The position numbers and the translations under genes were made by a program. From NCBI RefSeq assembly GCF_000003815.2, contig NW_023365730.1, positions 525,624-558,123 on the forward strand: DNA of 32,500 bases, in the 5' to 3' direction. Below are positions 12,601 to 19,500 of the stretch, one piece after another; the first letter of the stretch is position 1, and each line of letters starts with the position of its first letter. The DNA is from Branchiostoma floridae (taxonomy: Eukaryota > Chordata > Leptocardii > Amphioxiformes > Branchiostomatidae). The notes under the pieces were generated by a model, which was not told the DNA's origin, did no database searches, and worked only from the letters and a program-made list of their open reading frames with translations.

Positions 12601-14422
12601 GATAAAGGATTTTGTTCACAGCTGACTCACCTAGCCTCCTTCACCGGCGTCTCTAGGGCCTTGGCGAAAGTTTTTTTTTTGGGGGGGGGGTAAGGTTTGG
12701 GAGGGGCCAGCGCACTCCCCCCGGTATATTTTCCTCTCGCGGCATATTTTCATTTCCCGTCGTATTCCCAGATAAAAATCGCGAATCGACGCCACCCCTC
12801 CACCCCCCAAAAAAACAACTTTCGCCAAGGCCCTAGAGACGCCGCGGTGAAGGAGGCTATGACTCACCCTCGTTTCAACTTTAGTGTTCGCCTTGGCCGC
12901 ATGAACACATGATCATTACAAATCGTGCATACAACCAAGGAGCTGGTAAAAGCTCCTTGATACTACAAAGAAGAAAATGTTTCCAATGAGTATCAATAGA
13001 TGAAGAGGTGGTGTTATCGACCTGACCCATAGTAGAGTCTATGCTATACATCCGTTTTAACACTGCTCATGGCCTTGATAACAAAGTTGATGTTACTTTA
13101 ATTAGAGACAGTTTTGTCAGCGTTCGTTTTGCCGTAACCCCGACCACAGATCACCCCTGTTTTTGACTAAGCGCCTCTCCGACCTTTGTGACTACAAAAT
13201 GTCGAACTTTAGTCTTTAGTCATGCATATGGCAGGAGTCCAAATGAGTTTGTCTTCAAGCAGATGTGAGCTGTCTGACATGTTTATATGAGTTTATCTGT
13301 CTCAAAAGTTTCTACGCCCCTGAGTCGAGAATTACTATTACTTGTAACGGAAAGTTGGTAATTTCCATCGCATACCCTTGACTTAGAGCGTTATCAGACG
13401 TTTCAATAACACCAAATTTGTAGCTGGGCGACTTAAATTCAACGCCGAGGGTTGTAAAGCGTGATAATTTGACTCGAGAATTCACCGTAAAGTGAAGTCA
13501 GCATTCCTGAATTGGGCTGTTCCAAAAACTAACTGTAGAGGGGGGGTGGAAGAGGCTGGATTGGAGGGGGGGTAGGGTTCAACTTCAAGCGTCTGGATTT
13601 GGAACTAGGGAGGGTTTGCGCCAATTTGGACTTGGAACTAGGGAGGGTTTTGGCAATTTTGGATTGGAACTAGGGAGGGTTTTGGCAATTTTGGATTGGA
13701 ACTAGGGAGGGTTTGGGGCATTTTGGACTGGGAACCAGGGAGGGTTTGAGAAATTTCTGGACTAGAACTAGGGTAGGGACAAAAGTTGATTTTTGACCTC
13801 TTCCACCCCCCACTACAGTTATTTTTTGGAACAGCCCATTGAGCGTTTTTTTTTTCAGCCGGCTTAGCTAGTCTGGTAGACCAAGGAGAAAAGCTCCTTG
13901 GGTAGACAATACGCCACCGGCACTTTTACCATGAGTTGACATAACACTCTTCTTGGCAAGTTGTCAAGACCTAGGTACCTAAGACCACCCTTGGTCAAAA
14001 CAACGAGATTTTGATGAAGGCCAAACATTCAGGTAAGAAGATAGGCAAGATAATAGTTACTCAAGCGACTCTGAAGATTTAAGAATTGTTTAAAATAGAG
14101 CCGTTTCCTTATTCCGTCCAGTTGTTTGAATAATTCTATCGCTTCAGATCCGTTTCGGACCGTCCATGATGACAAAACTTATCCGTTTCAGCTGGCCTAA
14201 CCGATAGAACCGTTTCATTTTTTGTATCATGAACGGGGCCTTAGTAATACCGATAACTTTCTTGACCGGACCAATCAAATAAAAACAAAGAATATTTCCA
14301 TACAATATCTTCACGGAAGGATAAATGGTGAATGCATGTACCAAACTAGTAGAAAGTGTTTCCTTACCTTTAGCCCATGCCTGGGCGAACAGAACAGCGC
14401 ACAACACCAGGGTCCACTTCAT
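492..14422 (-). CDS. Gene 1: secreted Reeler + CC-X9-C repeat protein, 19 exons, 3' end outside window
   Basis: Nineteen minus-strand exons join without a frame break to 2,611 coding nt (870 codons plus 1 nt). Exons, in coding order: 14422-14368, 10499-10347, 9703-9487, 9101-8959, 8758-8714, 8360-8190, 7859-7752, 7404-7189, 6772-6392, 5877-5756, 5375-5304, 5127-5054, 4802-4668, 3605-3476, 2957-2847, 2436-2233, 1655-1575, 1280-1223, 626-492. Every intron has GT..AG ends. Domains in order: signal peptide (about 1-17), Reeler domain (about 24-175), acidic stretch (205-261), a CC-X9-C unit followed by an Arg/Pro/Met-rich basic region (262-496), His-rich region (497-561), two large CC-X9-C modules (562-711 and 712-806), and a Glu-rich C-terminal exon (826-870). 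The protein should be extracellular. The cysteine pattern resembles ECM1 and albumin double-loop domains, but no exact family name is justified. It is a tandem paralogue of the gene at 21569-26655. The last exon has a consensus donor (C|GTGAGT, phase 1), so the protein probably continues into an anaphylatoxin-like exon left of base 1. Confidence 0.86.
734..880. mobile_element. Palindromic MITE, family A (in gene 1 intron 18)
   Basis: It starts TAATCTCCAAGCAGATCC and ends GGATCTGCTTGGAGATTA, with inner inverted matches (GATAGTATCAAA / TCATACTATCTTA). No coding capacity. Confidence 0.85.
1223..1280 (-). CDS. Gene 1 exon 18: short linker
   Basis: It encodes GFDKDPRMLTKNQTPDIPS, including one N-glycosylation sequon (NQT). 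Acceptor TTTCAG|GGT after a pyrimidine run, donor TCAG|GTATGT. Phase 0 in, phase 1 out. Confidence 0.82.
1575..1655 (-). CDS. Gene 1 exon 17: aromatic helical linker of module II
   Basis: Twenty-seven codons, IHSKDFTPVLSDYMEEYWYW, ending LEQKMEK. It corresponds to the exon 14 linker after module I. Phase 0 at both ends, with good borders (TTCAG|ATC and AAG|GTGAGT). Confidence 0.86.
1762..1879. mobile_element. Palindromic MITE, family A, right arm deleted (gene 1 intron 16)
   Basis: Same termini as the copy at 734-880, but the right arm jumps from TTGATACTATG directly to GATCTGCTTGGAGATTA. Flanks CTGTCAACC and CTGCCCACC agree at 7 of 9 bases, like a decayed 9-bp target duplication. Confidence 0.82.
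2233..2436 (-). CDS. Gene 1 exon 16: module II with two cysteine doublets
   Basis: It encodes NLVECC, ten residues, C; then DRYCST; then AHPCC, nine residues, CFAQEK. This one exon spans what exons 12 and 13 share between them in module I. Phase 0 at both ends; acceptor AACAG|AAT, donor GAG|GTGATT. Confidence 0.9.
2847..2957 (-). CDS. Gene 1 exon 15: end of module I
   Basis: Thirty-seven codons, IGRYCEMTKKWQAPAKEDVP then FGVFYNWYERVQRKM. The single cysteine lies at a place like the CW/C pair between the two modules of gene 2. Phase 0 at both ends. Confidence 0.84.
3333..3371. repeat. Short tandem duplication
   Basis: Two adjacent copies of a roughly 20-bp unit, TTCCTATATTCTATACCTT, inside gene 1 intron 14. 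Confidence 0.75.
3476..3605 (-). CDS. Gene 1 exon 14: aromatic helical linker of module I
   Basis: It encodes RYWFDEEVHETDFTPDLEKF, then YDTLQDLIDLKNPW. The DFTP.L..(F/Y) segment recurs in exon 17 (DFTPVLSDYMEEY) and has a looser counterpart in gene 2 (DYTEELVNYYDKW). It is probably alpha-helical. Phase 2 in, phase 0 out (AGG|GTAAGT). Confidence 0.86.
4073..4130 (-). pseudogene. Decayed partial copy of gene 1 exon 13
   Basis: On the minus strand GGGCAGAGTGCTTTGAAAAG and GAGAGGTCTGGCTTTTTCTG match the 3' end of exon 13 and the start of its downstream intron (4640-4700) closely. It would encode RAECFEKER, compared with RAECFDQER in the real exon. The HPCC part and an acceptor are absent, so it is not a functional exon. 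Confidence 0.72.
4380..4398. repeat. Homopolymer C run
   Basis: About eighteen consecutive C residues on the plus strand, inside gene 1 intron 13. Length is likely to be unreliable in assembly. Confidence 0.9.
4430..4478. repeat. Tandem repeat, 21-22-bp unit
   Basis: Two full copies and a partial third of AAGCTATCGGGGACCCCTGCT, directly after the C run. Confidence 0.8.
4668..4802 (-). CDS. Gene 1 exon 13: HPCC repeat of module I
   Basis: After ETLCAREDL comes SHPCC, nine residues, then CFDQER: the most conserved motif of the family (compare 23162-23372 and 2233-2436). The acceptor is TTAG|A at 4803; the nearer CAG sites give wrong frames. A degenerate copy of the 3' end of this exon lies at about 4073-4130. 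Confidence 0.88.
5054..5127 (-). CDS. Gene 1 exon 12: first CC-X9-C of module I
   Basis: It encodes VLQDRKEGVSRCCSMEGEEQ, then GDCF. The doublet and downstream cysteine are separated by exactly nine residues. Phase 0 in, phase 2 out (TTCAG|GTGAGC); gene 2 has a phase-2 intron in the comparable place. Confidence 0.87.
5304..5375 (-). CDS. Gene 1 exon 11: His-rich linker, second copy
   Basis: Twenty-four codons: KPVPGRPMFGHHHEKHQFD, then EEYQE. Phase 0 at both ends, acceptor CCCAG|AAG. The histidine cluster could bind metal, but that is speculation. Confidence 0.8.
5756..5877 (-). CDS. Gene 1 exon 10: His-rich linker
   Basis: It encodes AHKVREGMAMTRTQRSAE... and ends GHEHEQHRFDKSSDKQ. The GHEHEQHRFD motif recurs in exon 11 as GHHHEKHQFD, so the exons probably arose by duplication. 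Phase 1 in, phase 0 out (CAG|GTAAGG). Confidence 0.82.
6392..6772 (-). CDS. Gene 1 exon 9: Cys pair plus Arg/Pro/Met tandem repeats
   Basis: A structured start (FTCLRSASFIAP...SALCQHMEEM) is followed by imperfect repeats of RRPRPGM / RRPHM type, ending in a His-rich patch (HMHGHHGG) and HKRPGM. At 381 nt it is the longest exon of gene 1. The repeats could vary in number between alleles. Phase 1 at both ends. The opposite strand also has long open frames here because of the repeat composition; these are not genes. Confidence 0.87.
6942..7046. repeat. CT-rich low-complexity tract
   Basis: About 100 bases of nearly pure pyrimidine (TCTCTCTC mixed with TTCC) in the intron between exons 9 and 8 of gene 1. 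Open frames crossing it are artefacts. Confidence 0.88.
7189..7404 (-). CDS. Gene 1 exon 8: Arg/Pro-rich basic segment
   Basis: It begins GDERSECVTKARAHV, supplying the closing cysteine of the CC-X9-C unit, then becomes strongly basic and proline-rich (RRRPDNRPRPAGRPQRPGR). It is GC-rich compared with the flanking introns and probably disordered. Phase 1 at both ends; donor AGCG|GTGAGT. Confidence 0.85.
7480..7632. mobile_element. Degenerate inverted-repeat element, family B
   Basis: It ends ACTTCTGCTTGGAGAGT, with an imperfect inverted match near 7480 (GCTCCAAGCAAAAGTCCGG). The inner ACAAAATAGAAA..CGATAAAAACG is shared with the copies at 11341-11542 and 20229-20357. Confidence 0.65.
7752..7859 (-). 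CDS. Gene 1 exon 7: basic segment with cysteine doublet
   Basis: It encodes DGEFDRLCKSSEGKL, a basic stretch, then MMGLCCRYE. The CC doublet completes a CC-X9-C motif only when joined to exon 8 (ERSEC), which is good evidence that the two are spliced. Phase 1 at both ends. Confidence 0.85.
8190..8360 (-). CDS. Gene 1 exon 6: acidic Glu-rich segment
   Basis: Fifty-seven codons, mostly Glu and Asp, with recurring PE and SE steps (EPEYEPEEFEPESEEEF). It is probably disordered and could bind cations or pair with the basic exons that follow. Phase 1 at both ends; acceptor AACAG|AA, donor GACG|GTATGA. Confidence 0.85.
8586..8690. repeat. Compound microsatellite (CT)n-(TA)n-(GT)n
   Basis: Successive CT, TA and GT dinucleotide runs followed by more CT, in the intron between exons 6 and 5 of gene 1. 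Confidence 0.9.
8714..8758 (-). CDS. Gene 1 exon 5: 45-nt micro-exon
   Basis: This short exon encodes EDMEMVPLEKYQPKK. It has acceptor TACAG|AG, donor AAAG|GTAATT, and phase 1 at both ends, so skipping it would not disturb the frame. Its support is the splice signals and frame; gene 2 has no equivalent. Confidence 0.72.
8959..9101 (-). CDS. Gene 1 exon 4: end of Reeler domain and linker
   Basis: RATVIEDKTKYYLDDG completes the last Reeler strand (the usual FRATVV...YW signature, here with YY). TKTVC and an acidic linker, DVNFDDVNVKNE, follow. The paralogous exon at 25245-25342 has the same RATV...YY...LTKTIC layout. Phase 2 in, phase 1 out. Confidence 0.88.
9487..9703 (-). CDS. Gene 1 exon 3: Reeler domain core
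   Basis: It encodes LRSNDRSRMFRGFHVSV, a central KHCNVLVNS, and VPITWKAPPCGCVTFR. The order LRS..F.GF....C....V.V.W.AP..G.V.FR is the diagnostic core of Reeler domains. An extra cysteine pair (CGC) sits where classical Reeler domains usually have glycines. Acceptor CCAG|TG (phase 1), donor TTCAG|GTAAGT (phase 2). Confidence 0.92.
10347..10499 (-). CDS. Gene 1 exon 2: N-terminal part of Reeler domain
   Basis: Acceptor CCCAG|AG and donor CAC|GTAAGG, phase 1 at both ends. It encodes EKHHECPDRYPSEL..., then PLYQFDLFEAEEGFKP. The pattern matches the paralogous exon at 26488-26655 (KPLYELDLFDVVDGFIP), which supports both as real exons. One cysteine is present, as expected for the start of a Reeler domain. 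Confidence 0.88.
10560..10893 (+). mobile_element. 5'-truncated LINE 3' end, copy 1
   Basis: A frame ending KVGSFVFHCLRKRSRTQ and TAA is followed by a short 3' UTR ending GCAATTAGCCCACGGGCAAG and TTTGCAATAAAC. Related tails occur at 15640-15900, 17950-18190 and 27232-27395. The end of the frame resembles a LINE ORF2 C-terminus. The exact clade is not determined. Confidence 0.62.
10905..10940. repeat. (GAAT)n microsatellite
   Basis: GAATGGATGAATGAATGAAT repeats directly after the LINE tail. This is a common place for short repeats to grow. Confidence 0.8.
11341..11542. mobile_element. Palindromic element, family B
   Basis: A nearly complete inverted repeat of about 90-bp arms. The left arm begins TCAACCAGAGGTT and the right arm ends AACCTCTGGTTGGA. 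The centre holds GTCAAAGTTAGGTTTTGAC. No coding capacity. Confidence 0.82.
12632..12859. mobile_element. Mutator-like MITE with perfect 9-bp target duplication
   Basis: The 228-bp element starts TAGCCTCCTTCACCG and ends CGGTGAAGGAGGCTA. The terminal inverted repeats are about 40 bp with one 2-nt indel. TGACTCACC occurs directly on both sides (12623-12631 and 12860-12868). Nine-base duplications with long TIRs are typical of the Mutator superfamily. Confidence 0.85.
12936..12959. mobile_element. Mini-palindrome insertion CAAGGAGCT/AGCTCCTTG
   Basis: A 24-bp palindrome with 9-bp arms, flanked by ATACAAC and ATACTAC (6 of 7 identical). Confidence 0.6.
13513..13839. mobile_element. Inverted-repeat element carrying a G-rich minisatellite
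   Basis: The termini are TGGGCTGTTCCAAAAA and TTTTTTGGAACAGCCCA, and the inverted match extends about 45 bp into GGGGGGTGGAAGAGG. Between them lie about six copies of a roughly 33-bp unit around TTGGAACTAGGGAGGGTTT. Confidence 0.8.
13882..13900. mobile_element. Mini-palindrome insertion, 19 bp, 7-bp flanking repeats
   Basis: CAAGGAGAAAAGCTCCTTG lies between two perfect copies of GGTAGAC (13875-13881 and 13901-13907). Confidence 0.75.
14368..14422 (-). CDS. Gene 1 exon 1: signal peptide
   Basis: The exon encodes MKWTLVLCAVLFAQAWAK, a classic signal peptide: one Lys, a hydrophobic core, and small residues (A-W-A) before the likely cleavage site. The donor is AAG|GTAAGG, phase 1. The start is supported by the hydrophobic sequence and the TATA box upstream. 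Confidence 0.9.
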
Positions 14423-14490
14423 GTTGGGACTGGGTTCTTCTCACTCTGGGGTCCTCTGATCTAGTGGGGCTAAAGTGCGGACAATGCACC

Positions 14491-14499
14491 TTTTTATGT
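14491..14499 (-). promoter_or_regulatory. TATA-like box of gene 1
   Basis: The minus strand reads ACATAAAAA, about 70 bases upstream of the gene 1 ATG. Transcription would start near 14466, giving a 5' UTR of roughly 45 nt that is contiguous with the signal-peptide exon. No start-site data are available. Confidence 0.55.
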
Positions 14500-14765
14500 A
14501 CCCCGAATGACAACATCAGCTGTTTTCCAAAATCACGTGATGATCGTTGACTGGGGTAATGCACCAATCAGTGCGTCCATAGGGGGTAAACACGAGTGAC
14601 GTATGAGGGCTGTTCCATTCATTATACTAAAAACTTATGGGGGTCGTGTTTTTTTTTCTTTATAGAGCTCGGGTGTAAATTGTTGTAAATGCAATGTAGA
14701 GTGATGTGTATGTCGAGGAATGTTGCAAGTGATAGTTAACTCGGTATATTACTCCAATGTATGAG

Positions 14766-14799
14766 CAAGGACGTTACATCAGTTGATGTAACGTCCTTG
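14766..14799. mobile_element. Mini-palindrome insertion, 34 bp, 7-bp flanking repeats
   Basis: A perfect 16-bp inverted repeat, CAAGGACGTTACATCA and its complement, around a 2-nt centre. GTATGAG flanks it directly at 14759-14765 and 14800-14806. Confidence 0.78.
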
Positions 14800-14886
14800 G
14801 TATGAGCATATATTCCCAGAAAGCCAAATACACTTACCGTTGGATGGATTCAACCTCAGTCGGGTCTTCTCGGAACCGCAGATCAG

Positions 14887-14919
14887 TTTGTTTGTTTGTT
14901 TGTTTGTTTGTTTGTTTGC
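14887..14919. repeat. (GTTT)n microsatellite
   Basis: About eight uninterrupted GTTT units on the plus strand. Confidence 0.92.
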
Positions 14920-15334
14920 TGTTGAGGGTTTTCATCGCCTCCTTGGTTTGTTTGAGTTGTCTCTAAAAGAACGAGGTCATACATCGTGCGAACATCATAC
15001 GATTTTAATGCCCTAGGATTCTCTCAAGCAGGCTGTGAAACAAATCTCTGAGTGACATCTCATTACAGCCAGAGACAACATTGTACAACAGAAACTCTGT
15101 GAGTTCGTATATACTTGTTTTAAAAAGAGAGAAGAGGCATGTAAACAATAGTTATAGTATTAGCATAGCTCTAGATATTTTTTATCCAATTATTTGATTG
15201 TAGCAATACTTGTAATAGTATCTAGTCTTTAGTATTCCATGCAATACTAGTATTGAATCACTGCATTTCAGTAGCCCATGTGGGCAGGAACATGCAAATA
15301 AAGATCTCTCTAGTCTGTATCAGACTGACTACGC

Positions 15335-15445
15335 TGGCTGCCGGTAATATGGAGAATAACTTTAATAACATGGGAGTTTTGCTTCAAGAGGCCTAGGAGT
15401 TGGTCGGCTGCGCATGAGAAATATTCGGATGGTAATGACCTATAC
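15335..15445. repeat. Dispersed repeat, family D fragment
   Basis: GAATAACTTT, GGGAGTTTTGCT and ATTCGGATGGTAATGACCTA recur in the same order at 19270-19352. Confidence 0.65.
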
Positions 15446-15639
15446 TATAAGTTTATTCACCACAAGCTCAAATCAAGTCCTACAGGTCGTGTTCTGTCTA
15501 TTGCGACCATGATGCATTCGTATTCGAGGTATAAGAACGCGGTCATCTGAATATATCGTGCGAAATAATCAGCAGGTGTATTTTGCCAGCCAGTACTGAC
15601 AGTAGGTACCCAAACTATGAGTAATATTAAATAGAAGAA

Positions 15640-15900
15640 GTTTATTTGCAAGTTCGTGCCCGAGGGCTAATTGCAAGTACATGGTATACACATAGTGACA
15701 ATGGACAGTCATAAACAATATTCTAATCTAATACTAGTGTTGGCTATTTCTAAACAGGTTGGGTTTGACTTCTTTTTTGGAAGCAGAGGGAGACGAAAAG
15801 CCCCACATTTTCTCAAATTTGTGGGTTCTGCGATTTCAAGAGAAAAGTAACTTTCGTCTGTCAATGTGGGAAAGTTGGGATAATACTTTGTGACATTAAA
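15640..15900 (-). mobile_element. 5'-truncated LINE 3' end, copy 2
   Basis: On the minus strand a decayed frame contains YYPNFPTLTDESYF and, after a one-base shift, NVGLFVSLCFQKRSQT. The tail ends TAGCCCTCGGGCACGAAC and TTGCAAATAAAC. Confidence 0.62.
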
Positions 15901-15983
15901 GGCACCTCCTCGAGCACGGGACCCCCGTTTTACGTCCCTCCCGGAAGACGATTTCGTGGAAAGCTTCGTGAGTCTACAGCAAT

Positions 15984-17141
15984 CCGGTGTGACAGCGATC
16001 TCGCCCCCCCGTGATCTCGCCCCCCCCGGGGGCGAAATCACTAGCGATCTCGCCCCCCCGGGGCGAAATCGCTAGCGATCTCGCCCTCCCCGGCTAGTGA
16101 TCTCGCCCCCCTACCTCGCCCCCCTTTAGTGATTTCGCCCCCCCCCCCAAAAAAAAACGGGTTTACATGACATTTTAGAAGTTGATTGGTATAAATCACA
16201 AAATGCAGTTTCATAATGATATAAGTACACGAGTTTGATACATAAATCCATTCATAATATCAATATTAACGTAATTACATGGTAATAAGATAGTTGAACT
16301 TGTTTCAGACAAGGAGGGTTGGGTCCATTGTATTCCCATTATTGCATATACCTGAGTCTTGACATAAGATGTATTTCATTGTATTCACCTGTCCTCAAAC
16401 AACCTATATATCTCCAATATGAAGTCTCTACCATGAAGTGACCACAAAAGAACTATGTAATGTCTTTATTAATTATGCAAATATTAGGTATTAATTAGAA
16501 TAACGCACATTTTGGTATATGCACCTGGCTAAGGGATATCTTCACCTCCAACATGACTGTTTTTTTCTAGTATTTAGGAACTGATGCATTTACCCGTGTT
16601 TCTTAAGACTGGTACTTTACCAGTGTTTGTGTAGCATTTAGCAACAGCTATATCAACTTGCGCGTAGATAGTGTTTATAATGAGAAACTATTATTCACGT
16701 GTGTTTTTGTTAGTGCTTTGGAAATGTTTCCAGCACAAGAAAGAAAACACTGTGACAAATTGAAAACATATAGCTGACGTATTCCGTACCATAGACGGTG
16801 TTGATTTATACGTTCGCAGTAGCACTGTTTTTATGCCACCTCAGCTGCAAAAATTGTCTTTTTCATTTCAATGTCATGTTTGCACCGAACAATATAGTAT
16901 CGACTTTCGAGGTATGACAGGCATCTTACGGTACGGTAATAAGGTGCCATAAGGTACCAGGTAACACACCATACACGTTACTCCCCAGGTGCAGTATAGT
17001 ACCAGGTAGCGCACCTGTAATATGTAGTAACCAGCTGCTCTTGGGGGGGGGGCGAAAACGCTAAAGGGGGGCGAAAACGCTAGTGATCTCGCCCCCCGGG
17101 GGGGCGAGATCGCCGGGGGGGCGAGATCGCTGTCACACCGG
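15984..17141. mobile_element. 1.16-kb non-coding transposon with minisatellite-like terminal repeats
   Basis: The left end CCGGTGTGACAGCGATCTCG is exactly inverted at the right end (CGAGATCGCTGTCACACCGG). Both ends hold repeated GCGATCTCGCCCCCCC / GGGGGGCGAAATCGCTAG units in both orientations. The AT-rich middle (16158-17040) has no long open frame. Confidence 0.8.
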
Positions 17142-17784
17142 TCGTCCTTGGTTGGGGGTCTGCCATGATTCAGATTTCAGATTCAACTTTATTCCTGAAT
17201 GACTTGGCATGTATATATTGTAGTAACTGAAATTGTTGCAATATAACGTATATGTGTAGTATTAGACTGTACCTTTTGTTGTATATGCATTGCCATGCAT
17301 TGTCACTGATGAAATTGTTGCGCAATAAACCATCTATCTATCCAAAGACGTTCTTGATCTATCTATCTATACATGAAATGCGCCATCAGTCACAGAATCC
17401 CTTGACAGTGATACAATACTAAAACATTGATGCATGAATACAACTTTTAAAATTCGACAGCAATCTGATTAAAAACTAGACATGATAGAATTAACATTCT
17501 TTACTGATTAAGTAGCATTGTGGTACAATAATCTTAGAGAACGGGGCGCAAATGACAGTTCATGTCTCTTGGTTTTACTTCTAGAAGCTCTGTATCGGGC
17601 TTCCCGACGAAGACTGTACGAACTGTCCTGAGGTCAAGTAAAGAACTCCATCAGCGGAGAGCTTTCCAAGAACTGTCCGGACCGCGCGTTGCTTGACTTC
17701 CGAGATCGAGGGATCGGGTGTACCAACGCGGCCGTAGCTAATGACCAAAATAGGACCTTATAATTTTAACCTCCTTGAATAGAC

Positions 17785-17818
17785 CAAGGAGGTTGAACCC
17801 TAATTTGCAACCCCACTG
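17785..17818. mobile_element. Mini insertion, 34 bp, 7-bp flanking repeats
   Basis: It starts CAAGGAGGTT and ends CCCCACTG. AATAGAC lies perfectly repeated at 17778-17784 and 17819-17825. AACCTCCTTG directly before the left flank makes a second, outward palindrome. Confidence 0.6.
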
Positions 17819-17849
17819 AATAGACTTTTCACGGATCAGACTAAGAAAA

Positions 17850-17935
17850 ATACCTAATCTAGTAGTGCATTTTCCTCTCTCTATGGGGCGCCACAACACA
17901 GAAATATCCATTTGTGTTCTGCGTCATTCTAATAA
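17850..17935. repeat. Dispersed repeat, family D fragment
   Basis: CAGACTAAGAAA, TTTTCCTCTCTCTATGGGGC and CAGAAATATCCATTTG recur in the same order at 19365-19440. Confidence 0.65.
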
Positions 17936-17949
17936 AAATCAAAGGAATT

Positions 17950-18190
17950 GTTTATTTGCAAAATCATGCCCGAAGGCTAATTGCATACACAGTCTCAAGA
18001 ACTAGGGGAGGTAAGTACATAAAACTAGTGTCTAATCAACTACATGATACTATTGTCGGGTTTGACTTCTTCTTTGAAGGTAGTGGTTAATGAACTGTCC
18101 CACGTTCTGTATGATGGTGGGGTTTTGTGCTTTTAATAGAAATGTAGTCTTTTGGTGATCATTTAGGTGGTAAAAGCTTGGCGAAATTGT
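17950..18190 (-). mobile_element. 5'-truncated LINE 3' end, copy 3
   Basis: The minus-strand frame reads FYHLNDHQKTTFLLKAQNP, then QNVGQFINHYLQRRSQTRQ and a TAG stop, and is the best preserved of the copies. The 3' end is TTAGCCTTCGGGCATGATTT then TGCAAATAAAC. Confidence 0.66.
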
Positions 18191-18429
18191 GGCAACTGTT
18201 TGAAATAATAATAAAGGAGGGAAAGGAGGTTTAAAAATTTACATAATCTCATTGAGAAGGAATAAAAGGGTATCCACCAGTCATTCAATATACAGCCTCT
18301 AAACAATGGCTCCCTAGCCTATACAAAAAAAGAGGAGAAAAGGGAGACCATGTGCTAGGACAAAAAAGTCCCAACTTTACACCCCTATGAACAACCACAA
18401 ACACAAACCACTCAGCTTTTTGGTCCTAA

Positions 18430-18447
18430 CAAGGAGCTTTTTCCTTG
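18430..18447. mobile_element. Mini-palindrome insertion, 18 bp, 7-bp flanking repeats
   Basis: CAAGGAGCTTTTTCCTTG lies between two perfect copies of GTCCTAA (18423-18429 and 18448-18454). Confidence 0.75.
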
Positions 18448-18524
18448 GTCCTAATCAGAACGGGAAATAATTTCGGGCTGGCTACAACCCTGCTGCAGAT
18501 ATTCTTGTTTGTTTACCAATGAGA

Positions 18525-18700
18525 TTTTTATCTCGATAACACCTCCTTGGTTTGTTTGAGCTGTCTTTTAATTCACCAGAAGCTCAAATAGTCCTGCAGG
18601 TCGCTTTTTATATATTGCGACCACGAGGCATTCGCCGAGGTATTCTAAGAACTCTATCCTAAGAATTCTAAGATGTCGTGCGATCGTCGTACGATTTGGG
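18525..18700. repeat. Dispersed repeat, family E
   Basis: CCTCCTTGGTTTGTTTGAG, TCCTGCAGGTCGCTTTTTAT and ATTGCGACCACGAGGCATTC recur in part at 14937-15005, 15465-15565, 19890-19915 and 11005-11040. Confidence 0.6.
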
Positions 18701-18882
18701 TTATCTCCAAGCAGATTTTTCGGTGGCATAAGACAGTATCATAGCTGGGGAGGGAGTTTAGCCGGCATAGGAGTTTTAGTCCCCTTCGCAGTGGAATAAA
18801 TCTCCTCTGCCGGCTAAGCTCCTTCCCCAGAAATGATACTATGCTACAATCTTATGCCACCGCAGTATCTGCTCGAAGATTA
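18701..18882. mobile_element. Palindromic MITE, family A
   Basis: TTATCTCCAAGCAGAT at the left and ATCTGCTCGAAGATTA at the right, with internal GGCATAAGACAGTATCATAG matched in reverse by TGATACTATG...CTTATGCC. Flanks CGATTTGGG and GGATTTTGG are similar. Confidence 0.82.
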
Positions 18883-18913
18883 GGATTTTGGTAGCCTCTA
18901 CCAGACTCCGAGT

Positions 18914-19166
18914 CGCTGGAAAAAATCGTAGAAATGGTACAAATAGAGGAGTATGCCGGCCAGAGGAATATAGCCGGCTAGGCAACAGTAAACGCGACCG
19001 CAGATCTAGGATCGCGAGCTGTTCCCTGGCCGGTTATATTCCTCTCTATTTGTTCCATTTCTACGATTTCAACGCGGAGTGGCAAATTTTACCCCTCTGC
19101 CGGCTGAAGTCCTTCCCCAGCTTATGTTACTGTTTTATGACACCGGAGGAATCTGCTTGGAGATTA
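18914..19166. mobile_element. Nested or rearranged family A element
   Basis: An inverted repeat (18922-18949 and 19041-19069, AAATCGTAGAAATGG arms) runs into a right half, CCCCAGCTTATGTTACTG...GGAATCTGCTTGGAGATTA, that matches the right half of the complete copy at 32167-32321. Confidence 0.7.
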
Positions 19167-19269
19167 GGGAAAGGGAGCTTGCCGTGGAATTTAGAAGTTT
19201 GCCCGGTCTTCGTGACGACGTCTGTGACGGAGGCTATAAACAACAGTCTCAACCGGACAGATTGCACTG

Positions 19270-19500
19270 GCCATTATATGCAGAATAACTTTCCTGGGGA
19301 GTTTTGCTACCAGAGGAGTTGGCCGGTCGCATTCGGATGGTAATGACCTATTCAGAACCAATCAGACTTAGAAAGTACCTAAATCGTGCATATTCCTCTC
19401 TCCATGGGGCTCCACAAAGCAGAAATATCCATTTGAGTTACGCGTCCTTCTGATCAAGGAGGGAAAGGAGGTTACATTTACATAATCTCCTTGAGAACGA
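19270..19500. repeat. Dispersed repeat, family D, most complete copy
   Basis: It contains in one piece the segments found separately at 15335-15445, 17850-17935 and 18205-18260 (AAGGAGGGAAAGGAGGTT, then ACATAATCTCCTTGAGAA). Confidence 0.62.

Larger units (their letters stand above)
10500..14367. other. Gene 1 intron 1 (3.9 kb), element-rich
   Basis: No coding exon is recognised. The intron contains a LINE 3' end, a family B palindrome, a 9-bp-TSD element, a tandem-repeat element and two mini-palindromes, each listed separately. A long first intron of this kind may carry regulatory sequence, but none can be identified by eye. Confidence 0.7.

Noticed and set aside
18888-19343. 151-codon open frame on the plus strand
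   Set aside because: It lies within family A and family D repeats, including an inverted repeat. The composition reflects the repeats, not a protein family.
19452-19497. Longer CAAGG...CCTTG insert in family D
   Set aside because: It has the right ends (CAAGGAGGG to ATCTCCTTG), but the flanks TTCTGAT and AGAACGA do not match, so it was not counted with the 7-bp-duplication set.
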